A DNA stretch of 64,000 nucleotides from Pseudomonas peradeniyensis (GTDB taxonomy: Bacteria; Pseudomonadota; Gammaproteobacteria; Pseudomonadales; Pseudomonadaceae), in the NCBI RefSeq assembly GCF_014268935.2, contig NZ_JABWRJ020000003.1, forward strand, positions 372,001 through 436,000, in the 5' to 3' direction. The position numbers were made by a program, and so were the translations under genes. Positions 9,450-17,851 of the stretch are shown piece after piece. Positions within the stretch are counted from its first letter, which is position 1, and each line of letters opens with the position of its first letter. The notes beneath the pieces are model-generated. The model was not told the DNA's origin and ran no database searches. It saw only the letters and a list, made by a program, of their open reading frames with translations.

Positions 9450-10458
9450 GGTCCTGACTCCTTGTGAGGGGGGCGGCGACCGGCTGGTCGGCGTAATACC
9501 GGGCCAGCTTCAGGTCGCGTGCATCGTGCGAGGGGCGGCCGAGCCAGGTGTCGAACCCCAGGCGCTGACCGGCATTGAGTTGCAGCGCGGGCACCTGGCC
9601 CTGCGCGAGGATGAGGTTGAGGTCCCAGTCCAGTTCCTGGCCCAGGTACTCGGCGACCCAGGCCGCCAGCTCGACGAACGCCTGCCCGCCGGGGAGCAGG
9701 GCGTGGTACTGGTCGAGGGTCAGCGGGCCCAGGCACAGGCGGAACTTGTGCTGGCGGTCCCAGACGTAGCGGCCCAGGCACAGGTCGACGCCCAGGCGGT
9801 TGGCGCGTACGCCGAGCTGGCTGCGCTCGGGCAGCTCCAACCACTGGCCGACGTACTCCTCGAGCTGCACCGGCACGCCGAAATAGCTCGACAGGATGCT
9901 GCACAGGCCGTCGGGGTAGCGGGTCTGCGCCGCCAGGTGGCCGGACCAGTGCAGCTTGGCGCTGTCGGCCAGTGGCCCCTGGCCTTGCAGTTCCGGCTGG
10001 CCGCGGCCGCTGAGGGCGGCCAGGCGCGCGGCCCAGTAGTCGTCGCCGGGGCGGTCGTGGCTGACGGTCGGCCGGGCCTCGGCCCAGGCACGGTAGAACA
10101 GGCTCAGCAGGCGGTGGTGGAAGATGTCGAGGAAGCGCTTGCTGGTCGGGTCGGCGTGGTTGCGCTGGCGCTCGCGCATGTACTCGGTCAGGTGCAGCGG
10201 CAGCGGGCCGTTGGGGCCACCGAGGCCGAAGAAGAACTGCTCCAGGCGCGCCGGCTGATCGTCGTTGGCCGTGACCGAGGCCAGCGTCGCCGGGGCGAAG
10301 CTGCAATCCAGGCGCTGGCCCAGGCGCACCGGCTCGTCGGCCAGGCGCAGCGAATGGCCGAAGCGCGGCAGCTCGGGGTTTTCCGCCTCGAGGCGGCGCA
10401 AGGCCTGGAAGAAGTCGTACTCCCAGGGCTGCGCCTGCATGGCCTGTAGCGTGTTCAC
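9442..10458 (-). CDS. tssG: TssG baseplate protein
   Basis: 338 residues from a GTG at 10458 that shares GTGA with the tssF stop codon. That junction is why I prefer this start over the ATG at 10440. The motif PWEYDFFQALRRLEAENP near the N terminus and FFFGLGGPNGPLPLHLTEY near residue 85 are characteristic of TssG (ImpH/VasB family). TssG pairs with two TssF copies in each baseplate wedge together with TssE and TssK. The frame stays open far upstream over tssF, but that extension is a GC-rich shadow with no TssG similarity. Downstream it overlaps clpV by 8 nt. Confidence 0.93.
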   Translation of the reverse strand: MNTLQAMQAQPWEYDFFQALRRLEAENPELPRFGHSLRLADEPVRLGQRLDCSFAPATLASVTANDDQPARLEQFFFGLGGPNGPLPLHLTEYMRERQRNHADPTSKRFLDIFHHRLLSLFYRAWAEARPTVSHDRPGDDYWAARLAALSGRGQPELQGQGPLADSAKLHWSGHLAAQTRYPDGLCSILSSYFGVPVQLEEYVGQWLELPERSQLGVRANRLGVDLCLGRYVWDRQHKFRLCLGPLTLDQYHALLPGGQAFVELAAWVAEYLGQELDWDLNLILAQGQVPALQLNAGQRLGFDTWLGRPSHDARDLKLARYYADQPVAAPLTRSQDHG

Positions 10459-12317
10459 AGGGTCGGCCTGCGCCCGGGCTTGGCGTTCCAGCGCATGATC
10501 TCGCCACGTTCGCTGGTGCGCAGCACGGTTTCGGTGAAGCTGTTGATCGACACGTAGCGGGTCAGGAAACGCTCGAACACCGCGCCCAGGAGGAACACGC
10601 CGGTGCCGCGGAAGGCGTTCTCGTCGAACGTCAGGGTGATCTCCAGGCCGCGGCCGAAGACGATTGGCCCGGGCATCGGCAGGCGTCGGGTGCAGGGCTT
10701 GCAGCTGACCTCGCGCAGACCGTCGATCTGCAGTTGCAGGGCACTGTCCTGCTGGTCGCCGTACAGGCGCAGCAGTTCGCGCAGGGCGGCGGCGCCCTGG
10801 CCCTGTTCGGCCAGGGACAGGTAGTTCAGCGACAGTTGGCTGATCAGGCGCCAGGCCCGGTTGTCGTGGGCATGGCTGGCCTTCGGTCGACTGGGGCCGG
10901 CCAGGCAGCGCACGGCGGACACCGGCGCGCTGTCGGCCAGGCTGAAGTCGCTGCGCCCGTCGCCGACGTTCATGAACAGCGGCAGGTCGCGGTTGCTGCA
11001 CAGCGCGCTGATGCCCAGCTGGCGCAGGTCGTGGCGGTACGGCGCCTGGTGGCCGTCGACCAGGCTGACGAAGGTCTCGCTGCCCATGTAGCTGGAGCGC
11101 GTGCCGTTGCGTCGCTGCTCGCTGGACAGCACCCGGGGCTCGCGGCGGACGATGTAGTAGGCCTGGTCGCGGCCGTAGCGCGACGGGTCGCGCACGGCGT
11201 AGAACGGCAGGAACGCCTGGTCCGGCCCGGTGCCGTGGCCGGCGACCTGCTGCAGCGAGTGGATCTCGAAATCGGTGGGCCGGGTGCGGTCGGCGATCAC
11301 ATGGTGCTCGTGGACCCGATCGGTCAGGTGGATGCGGTCGACCCGGCGCGGGAACAGGTTGATCGCCGGGGTGCAGAACGGCACGAACTGCGCGCTGCCC
11401 ACGCTGCTCTCCAGCGCGGCGTCGAAACGCTCGAACAGCACCAGCAGTTCCAGTTCCTGGCCATCGCAACGTTTGACCGCGCGCTCCAGACCGGCGAAAT
11501 CGACGAACAGGAAACGCTGCGGCAGGGCGAAGTATTCCTGCAACAGGCGATAGCCCTGGAACGCCTGGGGGACCACCGGCAACGCCGCTTCGTGGTCGTC
11601 GAAGCCGCACGGCAGCAAGGCCTGCTCGACCGGGATGCGCTCGACCCAGTCGGCCCCGGGCTGGCGCACGAACACCGCGCAGGCGCTGCCCAGCAGTTGC
11701 TCGTACAAGCGGAATGGGGTTTCGTCGGCACCATTGAGGTACAGCGGCAGGTGCGTCAGCGGCAGGCTGTTGAAGGGGATTTCCGCGCCGCTGCGCAAGC
11801 TCAGGCGCAGGCCGGCGCGGGCCTTCGGTTCGCTGGCGGCCAGGCGCCCGAGCACGGCGCCGGGGTTGCCGAAGTATTCGGCGCGGGCCACCTGCAGCGG
11901 CCACAGGGTGACGTCCTGGGTGCTGCGGAATTCGCACGGCGTCTGCGAGTTGCGGCCAAGGTTGGCGCGCAGCACGCTGTCGCGGGGTAGCTGGAAACCG
12001 GCGGCCAGCGAGCCCTCGTCGGGGTCGGTCTGCAGTTGCACCACGGTCATCGACGGGGTCGGCGCCAGGTAGTGCGGGTAGGCGATTTCCAGCAGGTTGT
12101 GGGTGAAGGTCGGGTACTCGGCGTCGAGTTTCAGCTGCACCCGCGCGGTGAGGTAGGCGAAGCCTTCCAGCAGGCGCTCGACATAGGGATCGGCGCATTC
12201 GATCCCGGACAGCGTCAGGCGCCCGGCGATCTTCGGGTATTCCTTGGCGAACTCGGCGGCACCCTCGCGAATGTGCTGCAGTTCCTGGTTGTACAGCTCG
12301 AGCAGGCGCGGGTTCAT
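10455..12317 (-). CDS. tssF: TssF baseplate protein
   Basis: 620 residues starting [24 protein letters not shown], the hallmark N terminus of TssF (ImpG/VasA). The frame is open for about 33 codons further upstream, but that part is arginine/proline-rich and lies inside tssE, so the ATG at 12317 was chosen; it overlaps the tssE stop by 4 nt (ATGA). The motif [19 protein letters not shown] and the C-terminal [15 protein letters not shown] block are typical. TssF is the large wedge subunit of the T6SS baseplate. It is translationally coupled to both tssE and tssG. Confidence 0.95.
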   Translation of the reverse strand: MNPRLLELYNQELQHIREGAAEFAKEYPKIAGRLTLSGIECADPYVERLLEGFAYLTARVQLKLDAEYPTFTHNLLEIAYPHYLAPTPSMTVVQLQTDPDEGSLAAGFQLPRDSVLRANLGRNSQTPCEFRSTQDVTLWPLQVARAEYFGNPGAVLGRLAASEPKARAGLRLSLRSGAEIPFNSLPLTHLPLYLNGADETPFRLYEQLLGSACAVFVRQPGADWVERIPVEQALLPCGFDDHEAALPVVPQAFQGYRLLQEYFALPQRFLFVDFAGLERAVKRCDGQELELLVLFERFDAALESSVGSAQFVPFCTPAINLFPRRVDRIHLTDRVHEHHVIADRTRPTDFEIHSLQQVAGHGTGPDQAFLPFYAVRDPSRYGRDQAYYIVRREPRVLSSEQRRNGTRSSYMGSETFVSLVDGHQAPYRHDLRQLGISALCSNRDLPLFMNVGDGRSDFSLADSAPVSAVRCLAGPSRPKASHAHDNRAWRLISQLSLNYLSLAEQGQGAAALRELLRLYGDQQDSALQLQIDGLREVSCKPCTRRLPMPGPIVFGRGLEITLTFDENAFRGTGVFLLGAVFERFLTRYVSINSFTETVLRTSERGEIMRWNAKPGRRPTL

Positions 12318-12829
12318 GCGCGTCTCCGGCGGTCGGCGGGGGCCACGCGCACGTGCCCGGACTCCAGGTCCACGTCGGTCTGCAACAGCAGCGGCAGGGC
12401 CGCCGGCTGGGCCCACAGGTCGCCTTCGATCTCGAAGCTCAGGGCGTTGGCGTTCATCTCGCCCGGCGCGGCCTGGGCGCGCACCTTCAGGGTATGGGCG
12501 AGGATGCGCGGCTCGTAGGTGGCGATGGCCTGGTGGATGATGCGCTCGAGCGCGTTGAGGTCGATGTTCGACGCGCTGTTGCCGGCCAGGGCCGGCAGGC
12601 CGTAGTTGATCACCGAGGCGCCGGCCGGGGAATTCAGCGTGGCGCCGGTGTCGAGCAGCGAGGTGGTGTTGAGCAGCCAGGCCAGGTCGCGCAGCACCGA
12701 GGCCTTGAGCTGCTGCAGGCTGAGCACGCGCTTGTCGGGGGCTTCCTGCGGGTTGCCCGGGTCGTCGTCGGTCAGGCGATCCAGCAGCGAGGGCTGCAGG
12801 CGGTCGCGGGTGGCGATCTCGGCTACCAC
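12314..12829 (-). CDS. tssE: TssE gp25-like baseplate protein
   Basis: About 171 residues of the gp25/lysozyme-like family. The core contains [27 protein letters not shown] and the C-terminal [19 protein letters not shown] strand found in TssE. The best start is a GTG at 12829, preceded by AGGGAT at SD distance; it overlaps the end of the upstream lipoprotein gene. The longer frame above this point reads antisense-like, low-complexity sequence and is rejected. TssE connects the baseplate wedge to the sheath. In P. aeruginosa HSI-I the gene before tssE is tagJ; here an effector/immunity pair occupies that place. Confidence 0.88.
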   Translation of the reverse strand: MVAEIATRDRLQPSLLDRLTDDDPGNPQEAPDKRVLSLQQLKASVLRDLAWLLNTTSLLDTGATLNSPAGASVINYGLPALAGNSASNIDLNALERIIHQAIATYEPRILAHTLKVRAQAAPGEMNANALSFEIEGDLWAQPAALPLLLQTDVDLESGHVRVAPADRRRRA

Positions 12830-13233
12830 TGGAACATCCCTGTGAACATTTTCTGGTCTTCGAAACCGGTGTCGCAGGACGCGCTCGGCGCTGGCGTGGA
12901 GGCCTCCAGGCCGGCCGGGGTCAGGCGCACGGCGCGCGAGGTCTTCAGGCATTCGCCCTTGAGCGTCGGGTGTGGCTGCACATGGGTCACCAGCACGATC
13001 GGCACACCGTCGAACTGCTCGACCCGGGCCTTGCCGGCGCGGTCGGGGCTCAGGCCGCAGGGCCATGGCATGCCCAGCGCCAGACGCTGTTCGCCACGAT
13101 CGAGCACGCACTGGCCGGCGTTCTCGGTCAGCTTCACGGTCTGCCCGCCCAGGTTCGCCTGGTCCAGCAGTTCGGCGTCGGCGCAGGCGCTCAGGGCCAG
13201 CAGCAGGGCGCCGGCCAAGGCCACGCGCTTCAT
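12823..13233 (-). CDS. Lipoprotein, probable immunity protein to the Tae4-type amidase
   Basis: 136 residues with an N-terminal signal [17 protein letters not shown] ending in a lipobox (LSAC), so the mature protein would be periplasmic and membrane-anchored. Several further cysteines suggest disulphides. I do not recognise the domain; the sequence does not read as a textbook Tai4. The immunity call is by position: its ATG overlaps the stop of the amidase gene as ATGA, and Tae4 immunity proteins act in the periplasm. It ends inside the tssE start. An alternative is an unrelated T6SS accessory lipoprotein. The D at +2 (CADAE) hints at inner-membrane retention by E. coli rules, which may not hold in Pseudomonas. 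Confidence 0.7.
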   Translation of the reverse strand: MKRVALAGALLLALSACADAELLDQANLGGQTVKLTENAGQCVLDRGEQRLALGMPWPCGLSPDRAGKARVEQFDGVPIVLVTHVQPHPTLKGECLKTSRAVRLTPAGLEASTPAPSASCDTGFEDQKMFTGMFQW

Positions 13234-13664
13234 GTCAGCTCCCAGAACCAGACCTGTTTCGACTGGTAGTTCTGATCGGAGAAGCCTTTGGTCAGGCCGC
13301 GGTTCCACAGGTCGATATGGTCGCCCGTGCGGTTTTCCTGGCTTTGCCCGGTGCGGGCGAAGCAGTCCTTGTAGAAGATGATCCCGGTCTTGGCCTTGAG
13401 CTTGTCGCGCTCCTGGGCGCTGCCGCCGATGCGCTGCGGGCGTCCCAGCTGGCGCTCCAGCCAGTTGGCCAGGGATTCGGCGCCACGGGCATGGCCATGG
13501 GCGCACTTGGGTTCGGTATAGGTCGATTTGTTGACCTTGAGGCTCATCTCTCCGTTGAGCGCGATGCTCATGCGGATGGCGCACTGGTTGTCCCACGGAC
13601 CATCGCAGGGCGAGGACACTTTCGGATAGGCATTCCACAGGTTGATGAAAGAAGGCTTGGCCAT
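13230..13664 (-). CDS. tae4: Tae4-family T6SS peptidoglycan amidase effector
   Basis: 144 residues starting [14 protein letters not shown] and continuing [19 protein letters not shown], which closely fits Tae4 amidases. These cleave the D-Glu/mDAP bond of peptidoglycan peptides in the periplasm of rival cells. Expected catalytic residues are visible: Cys28 in NQCAIRMS and His116 in GDHIDLWN. Cys54 and Cys101 are further cysteines. There is no signal peptide, as expected for an Hcp-delivered cargo. The gene lies directly after hcp in the structural operon and shares ATGA with the downstream lipoprotein gene. The frame is open upstream but the ATG at 13664 gives the family N terminus. Confidence 0.93.
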   Translation of the reverse strand: MAKPSFINLWNAYPKVSSPCDGPWDNQCAIRMSIALNGEMSLKVNKSTYTEPKCAHGHARGAESLANWLERQLGRPQRIGGSAQERDKLKAKTGIIFYKDCFARTGQSQENRTGDHIDLWNRGLTKGFSDQNYQSKQVWFWELT

Positions 13665-13736
13665 GATGTTCACCGTGGGCGGGTGAGGCGTGGAGAAGGG
13701 CGCCCGCGCCGCCTGGGGCGGCACGGGCGCGGTCGG

Positions 13737-14225
13737 TCACATCTTGACGTTGGAGCGGATGTTCCAGCCGTACTTGATCGGGCCGCCTTCCTTGGTGCCG
13801 TCGGCCTTCTGCGGCTGGTAGTCGACGGTGACCTTGGCGAAGTTCAGGGTCACGTTCTCGGTCAGGCGGTCGTCGCTGCCCGAGCCGCCGGTGCTCAACG
13901 AGCTGACGATCACCTCTTCGAGGTTGATGATCAGGTACTCGACCTGGCTTTCACCGCCGGCCTTGCGCACGGTCAGCTTGACCTTGTCGATGTGCTTGCC
14001 GCTGGAGCAGTGGGCCATCAGGTTGGGGCTGGACTTGTCGATGTACTTGGTGATCGACAGGTCCTGGATGTTGACCTTGCCCGAACCGCCGCCGCTGCCC
14101 ATGTGCATGTTGCCGGACTGGGACATGCCCCAGCTCCAGTTGAGCACGTCGATTTCGTCCTTGTGGGCCTTGTCGTGGGACTCGCCCTTGATGTCGCCGA
14201 TCTTGATGAAAATATCTACAGCCAT
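13737..14225 (-). CDS. hcp: Hcp/TssD tube protein
   Basis: 162 residues with the Hcp1-type start MAVDIFIKIGDIKGES, then D-IDVLNWSWGMSQSG and the S-IQDLSITKYIDKSSP block. Hexameric rings stack to form the inner tube, and small effectors such as Tae4 ride inside the lumen. The gene is separated from tssC by about 95 nt holding a REP hairpin, and is followed 72 nt later by the amidase effector gene. No fused C-terminal toxin is present. Confidence 0.97.
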   Translation of the reverse strand: MAVDIFIKIGDIKGESHDKAHKDEIDVLNWSWGMSQSGNMHMGSGGGSGKVNIQDLSITKYIDKSSPNLMAHCSSGKHIDKVKLTVRKAGGESQVEYLIINLEEVIVSSLSTGGSGSDDRLTENVTLNFAKVTVDYQPQKADGTKEGGPIKYGWNIRSNVKM

Positions 14226-14270
14226 GATGTCCTCGGGATTTCGCGTCGGTTAGCGGTAGTAGTGGCTAGT

Positions 14271-14315
14271 CGCGGGGCACGCCCGCTCCCACCATGGGAG
14301 CGGGCTTGCCCCGCG
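14271..14315. repeat. Inverted pair of REP elements between tssC and hcp
   Basis: Two 21-nt REP arms (14271-14291 and 14295-14315) are complementary with a single mismatch and a 3-nt loop. The motif CGCGGGGCA-GCCCGCTCCCA is the P. putida-type REP core. It begins 4 nt past the tssC stop on the minus strand and has no U-tract. RNA from the tssABC-hcp region would fold into a very strong hairpin here. Confidence 0.9.
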
Positions 14316-14319
14316 ATGA

Positions 14320-15813
14320 TCAGGCCCCTTTGGCCGAAGGCAGCTTCGACACCAGGCGCAGCGACACGGTCAGCCCTTCGAGCTGGTAGTGCGGGCGCAG
14401 GTAGAAGCGCGAGTTGTAGTAACCCGGGTTGCCTTCGACTTCCTCGACCACCACTTCGGCGGCCGCCAGCGGGTGCTGGGCCTTGGTGGTCTCGGTGGAG
14501 TGCGCCGGGTCGCCGTCGACGTAGTTGAGGATCCAGTCCTGCAGCCAGCGCTGCATCTCGTCCTTTTCCTTGAACGAGCCGATCTTGTCGCGAACGATGC
14601 ACTTCAGGTAATGGGCGAAGCGGCAGGTGGCGAACAGGTACGGCAGGCGCGCGGCCAGGTTGGCGTTGGCGGTGGCGTCCGGGTCGTCGTATTCGGCCGG
14701 CTTTTGCAGCGACTGCGCGCCGATGAAGGCGGCGAAGTCGGTGTTCTTCTTGTGCAGCAGCGGCATGAAGCCGTTCTTGGCCAGCTCCGCCTCGCGGCGA
14801 TCCGAGATGGCGATCTCGGTCGGGCACTTCATGTCCACGCCACCGTCGTCGGTGGGGAAGGTGTGCGCCGGCAGGCCCTCGACTTCACCGCCGGATTCCA
14901 CGCCACGGATGCGCGAGCACCAGCCGTAGTGCTTGAACGAGCGGTTGATGTTCACCGCCATGGCATAGGCGGCGTTGGCCCAGGTGTACTTGCTGCTGTC
15001 GGCGCCGTCGGTGTCTTCCTCGAAGGCGAAGGCCTCCACCGGGTCGGTCTTGGCGCCGTAGGGCAGGCGCGCCAGGAAGCGCGGCATGGTCAGACCGATG
15101 TAGCGCGAGTCTTCCGATTCACGCAGCGAGCGCCAGCCGGCGTATTCCGGGGTGGTGAAGATCTTGGTCAGGTCGCGGGGGTTGGACAGCTCCTGCCACG
15201 AGCCCATGCCCATCACCGTCGGCGAGGCGGCGGAGATGAACGGCGCGTGCATCGAGGCGCAGACCTTGGACACTTCGCCCAGCAGCTCGACATCGGGGGG
15301 CGACTGGTCGAAGTAGTAGTCGCCCACCAGGCAGCCGTAGGGCTCGCCACCGAACTGGCCGTATTCCTCTTCGTAGAGCTTCTTGAACACCGGGCTCTGG
15401 TCCCAGGCGGTGCCCTTGAACTTCTTCAGGGTCTTGTGCAGGTCGTTCTTCGAGATGTTGAGCACGCGGATCTTCAGCTGCTCGTCGCTCTCGGTGTTGT
15501 TGACCAGGTAGTGCAGGCCGCGCCAGGCGCTTTCCAGCTTCTGGAAGTCATCGTGGTGGATGATCTGGTTGACCTGGGCGGTGAGCTTGGCGTCGATGGC
15601 GGCGATGATCTGCTCGATCGAGCCGATGGCATCGTTGGAGACCAGGCTGGTCTGTGCCAGGGCCTGCTCGGCGAGGGTGCGCACGGCGCTCTCGACGGCT
15701 TCCTTGGCCCGCTCGGTCTTGGGCTTGAATTCCTGCAGCAGGAGGCTGGCGAACTCGCTCGGGTCCTGGGTGGCCGCCTGCGGGGCCTGGCTGTCGCGCA
15801 ACGGATCGTTCAT
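14320..15813 (-). CDS. tssC: TssC large sheath subunit
   Basis: 497 residues of the TssC/VipB (EvpB) family. Recognisable blocks are LESAWRGLHYLVNNTE, the KFKGTAWDQSPVFKKLYEEEYGQFGGEPYG stretch (read in two parts), FARLPYG-type sequence and RFAHYLKCIVRDKIGSF. With TssB it forms the contractile sheath. The ATG at 15813 lies 11 nt after the tssB stop, so the two are co-expressed as expected. Length and motifs are normal. Confidence 0.97.
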   Translation of the reverse strand: MNDPLRDSQAPQAATQDPSEFASLLLQEFKPKTERAKEAVESAVRTLAEQALAQTSLVSNDAIGSIEQIIAAIDAKLTAQVNQIIHHDDFQKLESAWRGLHYLVNNTESDEQLKIRVLNISKNDLHKTLKKFKGTAWDQSPVFKKLYEEEYGQFGGEPYGCLVGDYYFDQSPPDVELLGEVSKVCASMHAPFISAASPTVMGMGSWQELSNPRDLTKIFTTPEYAGWRSLRESEDSRYIGLTMPRFLARLPYGAKTDPVEAFAFEEDTDGADSSKYTWANAAYAMAVNINRSFKHYGWCSRIRGVESGGEVEGLPAHTFPTDDGGVDMKCPTEIAISDRREAELAKNGFMPLLHKKNTDFAAFIGAQSLQKPAEYDDPDATANANLAARLPYLFATCRFAHYLKCIVRDKIGSFKEKDEMQRWLQDWILNYVDGDPAHSTETTKAQHPLAAAEVVVEEVEGNPGYYNSRFYLRPHYQLEGLTVSLRLVSKLPSAKGA

Positions 15814-15824
15814 GGTCGGTCTCC

Positions 15825-16340
15825 TCAGGCCTTCGGCTCGTTGTCGGCAGGTTTCGGCGCGCTGGCCAGGGCCTGGAGCAGGGCCGGGTCCTTGATGGCC
15901 TTGAGGATGATGTCCTCGGCGCCGGTCTTGCCGTCCATGTAGGTCAGCAGGTTGGCCAGCTGGGTGCGGGCCTCGAGCAGCTGGTTCAGGGCATCGACCT
16001 TGCGCGCCACGGCGGCGGGGCTGAAGTCGTCCATGCTCTCGAAGGTGATGTCCAGGCTCAGGTTGCCTTCACCGGTCAGCTCGTTGGGCACGTTGAACGC
16101 CACGCGGGGCTTCATGGCCTTCAGGCGCGAGTCGAAGTTGTCGACGTCGATCTCCAGGAACTTGCGGTCGGCCACGGCCGGCAGCGGCTCGGCGGGCTTG
16201 CCGGCGAGGTCCGAGAGCACGCCCATGACGAAGGGCAGCTGGACCTTCTTCTCGGCGCCGTACAGCTCGACGTCATATTCGATCTGTACCCGCGGCGCAC
16301 GGTTGCGCGCGATGAATTTCTGGGAGCTGTCTTTCGCCAC
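15825..16340 (-). CDS. tssB: TssB small sheath subunit
   Basis: 171 residues of the TssB/VipA family: MAKDSSQKFIARNRAPRVQI, then ELYGAEKKVQLPFVMGVLSDLAG and the C-terminal ARTQLANLLTYMDGK segment. It forms the sheath with TssC. It sits 73 nt downstream of tssA. The Ala/Pro-rich tail after residue 150 is as usual for Pseudomonas. Confidence 0.97.
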   Translation of the reverse strand: MAKDSSQKFIARNRAPRVQIEYDVELYGAEKKVQLPFVMGVLSDLAGKPAEPLPAVADRKFLEIDVDNFDSRLKAMKPRVAFNVPNELTGEGNLSLDITFESMDDFSPAAVARKVDALNQLLEARTQLANLLTYMDGKTGAEDIILKAIKDPALLQALASAPKPADNEPKA

Positions 16341-16413
16341 GTTGTTCCTCCTGGTCGCCGGTACGGCGGCTCTGCTTGTTGCGGGCGTCGGTGTTTAGGC
16401 GGCCGGAGCGACG

Positions 16414-17454
16414 TCAGTCGTGTTCCGGGCCACGCAGGTTCTCGAATTGCGACATGCCATCGGGGATCAGGTCGCGGACGATGGTCGCGAAGTCGGCGTC
16501 GACCAGCTTCTTCGCCCGGCGCAGCAGCACCGGCAGCGGGCTGGAGGGCTCGTGGCGGGCGTAGTACTGGAGCAGGCGCTCGAGGCTCTGCAGCACGTCG
16601 TCGCGGCTGTTCACCTCGCCGGGACGCGCGGCGACACGTGGCGCGGCGACGGCGACGGCGGCGGGCTGCGGGTCGTCAGGGGCGCCGTGCGCCGTCACTT
16701 CGTCCATGCTCGCGCTGACGGGCGCCGAGCCTTCCGGGCTGTAGTCGGCCAGCACTTGCTGGACCTGGCGCAGCGGCTGGCGCAGGGTGGACAGGTCGAC
16801 GCCGCTGGCCGAACCGACCTGGTCGTTGACCCGGCTCTCGATGGTGTCCAGGGCTTCGCGGGCCAGTTGCAGGGCCTGGTGGCATTGCGCGAGCTGCTCG
16901 GGGTCGGCGTCGCGCAGGGCGGCGGCCAGTTCCTCGGCGCTCAGCTGCTCGCTGGCGAAGTGCTGCACGCCCGCCGCATGCAGGGCGGCGCGCAGGGTAA
17001 CCGGGCCAAAGGTGCGCGAACGCACCAGCACGGCGTCGCGCAGCAGGGCGATGTTTGTGTCGCAGGTGAGCCCGGCCAGGGCATTGACCCGCACGGTGGG
17101 GTCGTTGTCGTCGGCGGCGTCCAGCTGCGGGTGCAGGTGCAGCCAGTATTCGCCCAGCAGGTCACGGATCAGCTCGAGGCTCGCGGCCAGGCCCGGCAGT
17201 CCGTGCAGGGCCAGGTTGGCCTGGACCAGGAAGTGGGTGATGCGCAGGTCCTTGCTGCGTTGCAGCAGGCTGGTGCAGGACTGCTCGATGTCACGCCACT
17301 GCGGCGGCTCGGCCGCTTGCACGGCGTCGCCCATCACGCGCTCGGGGCGGCCCTGGGCGTCACGTTCCAGTTGCAGGAAATCGGCATCGTATTCGAGGTC
17401 GTCGCCGCACGGAAAGTCTGCGGAAACAGCGGCGAGCAGCTGCGGTGAGTTCAC
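16414..17454 (-). CDS. tssA: TssA (ImpA-type) assembly cap protein
   Basis: About 346 residues from the GTG at 17454 (VNSPQLLAAVSADFPCGDDLEYDADFLQLE). The ImpA_N block CGDDLEYD--F is diagnostic and normally sits within 30 residues of the N terminus, and GGAGAT lies just upstream; this supports the GTG over an ATG at 17559 that would add 35 unlike residues. A Pro/Ala-rich linker (about 240-290) precedes a C-terminal region with the short-TssA type ending. TssA primes tube/sheath polymerisation at the baseplate. It is the first gene of the leftward operon. Confidence 0.9.
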   Translation of the reverse strand: MNSPQLLAAVSADFPCGDDLEYDADFLQLERDAQGRPERVMGDAVQAAEPPQWRDIEQSCTSLLQRSKDLRITHFLVQANLALHGLPGLAASLELIRDLLGEYWLHLHPQLDAADDNDPTVRVNALAGLTCDTNIALLRDAVLVRSRTFGPVTLRAALHAAGVQHFASEQLSAEELAAALRDADPEQLAQCHQALQLAREALDTIESRVNDQVGSASGVDLSTLRQPLRQVQQVLADYSPEGSAPVSASMDEVTAHGAPDDPQPAAVAVAAPRVAARPGEVNSRDDVLQSLERLLQYYARHEPSSPLPVLLRRAKKLVDADFATIVRDLIPDGMSQFENLRGPEHD

Positions 17455-17851
17455 CAGAAATCGATCTCCATATCGGCCCTTGGTGAGGGCGTCGTTTGCG
17501 CCAAGTTGCAAATGTGAAATGGCGCACAAACTTGTCAAAGAATGCGAAGTTGATATCACTGTGATATCACTTTGGCACTCTTAAGTTGCGCATTTATGGT
17601 TTATTTCCAAATTGCTGTCAAGGTAAGCTACGCGCCGCGAAGGGTGACTGTGAACCAGTTGGCAGGTATTCGTGTCCATTGGTCAGGTGCCATCAAAGTG
17701 CCTTGCCGATAGGGTTTAATACGACCTTTCCGGGAAGCGAATTTCGGTGTGAGGCCCAGTATTTACAAGGGTTTATCCGGAAAGCGAGGTCGGGCTCGCG
17801 AATCCACTCAAATGGATGTGTGAGTGTTTCATATATATGCAAGGAGGCGTG
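17455..17851. promoter_or_regulatory. Divergent T6SS control region with a repeated TGATATCAC motif
   Basis: This 397-nt gap separates the two divergent T6SS operons and is more AT-rich than its flanks. TGATATCAC occurs twice in direct orientation at 17551-17559 and 17562-17570, one helical turn apart. Because the motif is nearly self-complementary, the same stretch also forms a perfect 8-1-8 palindrome at 17552-17568. That layout fits a dimeric regulator's operator. A strong AAGGAGG Shine-Dalgarno at 17841-17847 serves tagH. I found no correctly spaced sigma-54 (-24/-12) element and cannot place transcription starts. Confidence 0.6.

Noticed and set aside
17455..17851. Possible sigma-54 promoter (TGGCAC followed by TTGC near 17573-17587)
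   Set aside because: The GG and GC elements are 12 nt apart instead of the required 10, so this does not fit a -24/-12 promoter.
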